NCBI GenBank assembly: GCA_947626495.1
Contig: CANQSJ010000008.1
Location: 1-64,000, forward strand
Source of the DNA: an uncultured Oscillospiraceae bacterium
GTDB taxonomy: Bacteria; Bacillota; Clostridia; Oscillospirales; Oscillospiraceae
Direction: 5' to 3'
DNA length: 64,000 nt
Below, piece by piece: positions 62,478 through 64,000 of this stretch (within the stretch, counting starts at the first letter, position 1; each line of letters starts with the position of its first letter). A model generated the notes under the pieces. It made no database searches, was not told the origin of the DNA, and saw only the letters and a program-made list of their open reading frames with translations. The translations under genes and the position numbers were made by a program.

Positions 62478-64000
62478 TCAGACGGGACCGATGGTCTCCA
62501 GATCCTTGCCCAGATTCCGCTGCTCCTCGGCGAATTTCTCCGCCTGGCGCTTCTGCCACTCGGTGGCCTCCTTGAACTCCACGGGCTGGTTGATCACCAC
62601 CTGTGGGAAGGGCACGTTGATCTTGTACTTGTCGAAGATCAGCTTCATCTCCCGGTTCAGGTCGCGCCCCATCTGGAGCCGGTCGCCCTCGGCGCACTGG
62701 GCGATGACGCGGATGATCACGCCGGAGTCGCCCAGGGAGGCCACGCCCTTGTAGAACGGGCCGTCGGTGATCTTGGGCAAACGCTTGCGCACGTTGGGCA
62801 GCTCCTTGGCCAGAATGGCCTCCACCCGCTCCAGGCTCTCGCCGTATTCGATGCCCACGTCGCAGGAGGCGAAGGACTCCTTGCGGGTCATGTTGATCAC
62901 GTTGGAGATGGAGCTGTTGTTGATGATTTTGATGTTCTTGCCGGGCTCCTCGATCTTGGTGGTGCGCACGCCGATCTCCACCACGGTGCCCCGCCAGTCG
63001 CCCACGGTGACGATGTCGCCCACCCGGAACTCGCCCTCGAAGATGATGAACAGGCCGGCCACGATGTCCTTCACCAGATCCTGGGCGCCCAGGCCGATGA
63101 CCAGGCTCAGGATGCCGGCGGAGGCCAGCAGCGTGGCGGTGTCCACGCCGAACATGGCGAAGCAGAAGTACAGCGCCACGATCACGGCCACATACTTGAC
63201 CAGGTTGTTGATCAGACGGATCACCGTCTCGCCCCGGGCGCTCATGCTCCGGCTGAGGAACTTGAGGATGGCGCGCAGCACCATGCTCACCACGCAGATC
63301 ACGCACAGGATCATCACGCTGGCGGTGATGGCGAACACGTTCACGCCCCGGGTCCAGGTGCCGTCGATGACGTAGCGGAACACGCTGGTGCGGGTAAAGG
63401 CCGCCTCCTTGTTGGTCACGGCCACCACGATGAACAGCGCCAGCAGACTCAGCAGCACCTTCAGCACCATCATGGTCTTCTGCTCGGGGGTCATCTCCCC
63501 CCAGCCCAGGGCCTGGTTGCTCCATCGGCTGAAGGCGCTCTCCGTCTTTTTCACGGTGCCGTCCGGCATGACCACGTCCACCATGCGCGCCCGCTTGCCG
63601 GAGCCGGCCGGCCCCGTCTGCGGCAGGTCGGCGCTCTCCTCCGGCCCGTCCTTGGCCGGCGAGCGGCGCTCCAGGCACAGCAGCAGGCACATCAGCGCCA
63701 GACACACCAGACTCACGCCGGTGGTGGACAGGCTGATGAGCACACGGTCGCCGAACAGCTCGCTGGCGGGGATGACCGCATACACGAACGCTTCGTCCGT
63801 CTCCACGGCCGCGCCGTAATACTTATCCAGACCGAGGGTGACATAGCCGCTGTCCCCGTCCTGGAACATGTTGTCGCCCATGCCGTGGTCCACGGCGCTG
63901 CGGCCGATATACCGCTCCTCCGGATAGTAAATGAAGTTTTTCGTGTCCCGGTCCACCGCGAAGGCAAAGCCGTTGACGCCCACGCGGATGTTCTGCAGCA
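62478..64000 (-). CDS. MscS-family mechanosensitive channel with N-terminal sensor-like extracytoplasmic domain (5' end beyond window)
   Basis: IGLGAQDLVKDIVAGLFIIFEGEFRVGDIVTVGDWRGTVVEIGVRTTKIEE...INNSSISNVINMTR; reading frame open to the window edge. Confidence 0.85.
   Translation of the reverse strand, partial: LQNIRVGVNGFAFAVDRDTKNFIYYPEERYIGRSAVDHGMGDNMFQDGDSGYVTLGLDKYYGAAVETDEAFVYAVIPASELFGDRVLISLSTTGVSLVCLALMCLLLCLERRSPAKDGPEESADLPQTGPAGSGKRARMVDVVMPDGTVKKTESAFSRWSNQALGWGEMTPEQKTMMVLKVLLSLLALFIVVAVTNKEAAFTRTSVFRYVIDGTWTRGVNVFAITASVMILCVICVVSMVLRAILKFLSRSMSARGETVIRLINNLVKYVAVIVALYFCFAMFGVDTATLLASAGILSLVIGLGAQDLVKDIVAGLFIIFEGEFRVGDIVTVGDWRGTVVEIGVRTTKIEEPGKNIKIINNSSISNVINMTRKESFASCDVGIEYGESLERVEAILAKELPNVRKRLPKITDGPFYKGVASLGDSGVIIRVIAQCAEGDRLQMGRDLNREMKLIFDKYKINVPFPQVVINQPVEFKEATEWQKRQAEKFAEEQRNLGKDLETIGPV

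Overview
64 kb, high-GC window from a Firmicute (Clostridia/Oscillospiraceae-like by gene content: SASP, NHLP exporters, acyl-CoA dehydratase activase; this taxonomic call is inference). Backbone genes: FtsH, infC-rpmI-rplT, deoC, glgB-glgA, tRNA-Leu(UAG), an MscS-type channel, a dpp/opp-type peptide importer operon with an S9 peptidase and two amidohydrolases, and dpaL. Two accessory loci stand out. (1) 10.5-33.6 kb: a duplicated NHLP-type peptide export locus with two peptidase-ABC/permease-ABC/HlyD-like adaptor sets. It carries at least five small ORFs with double-Gly leaders (E-L-x-x-V-[S/A/T]-G-G) whose cores are Cys4 zinc-ribbon-like or CxxC..C..C peptides. It also encodes a SpoIIE/STAS partner-switching pair, an AIM24 protein and a LytTR/GHKL two-component system. 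No recognisable RiPP-modifying enzyme is present. The two transporter sets have complementary lesions: set 1 has an intact C39 Cys/His but an in-frame TAG in its permease-ATPase; set 2 has an intact permease-ATPase but has lost both the C39 Cys and His. (2) 46.5-52.0 kb: a surface-protein gene next to a 224-bp segment bounded by 26-bp inverted repeats (24/26 identical). The segment contains a near-consensus promoter (TTGCTT-N17-TATAAT) that currently points away from the surface gene, and it abuts an apparently intact tyrosine recombinase. This is a predicted invertible phase-variation promoter in the OFF orientation, with the distal repeat doubling as an intrinsic terminator. A catalytically degenerate recombinase paralog lies downstream of the surface gene. 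All assignments come from reading the sequence and motifs; no database searches were run.
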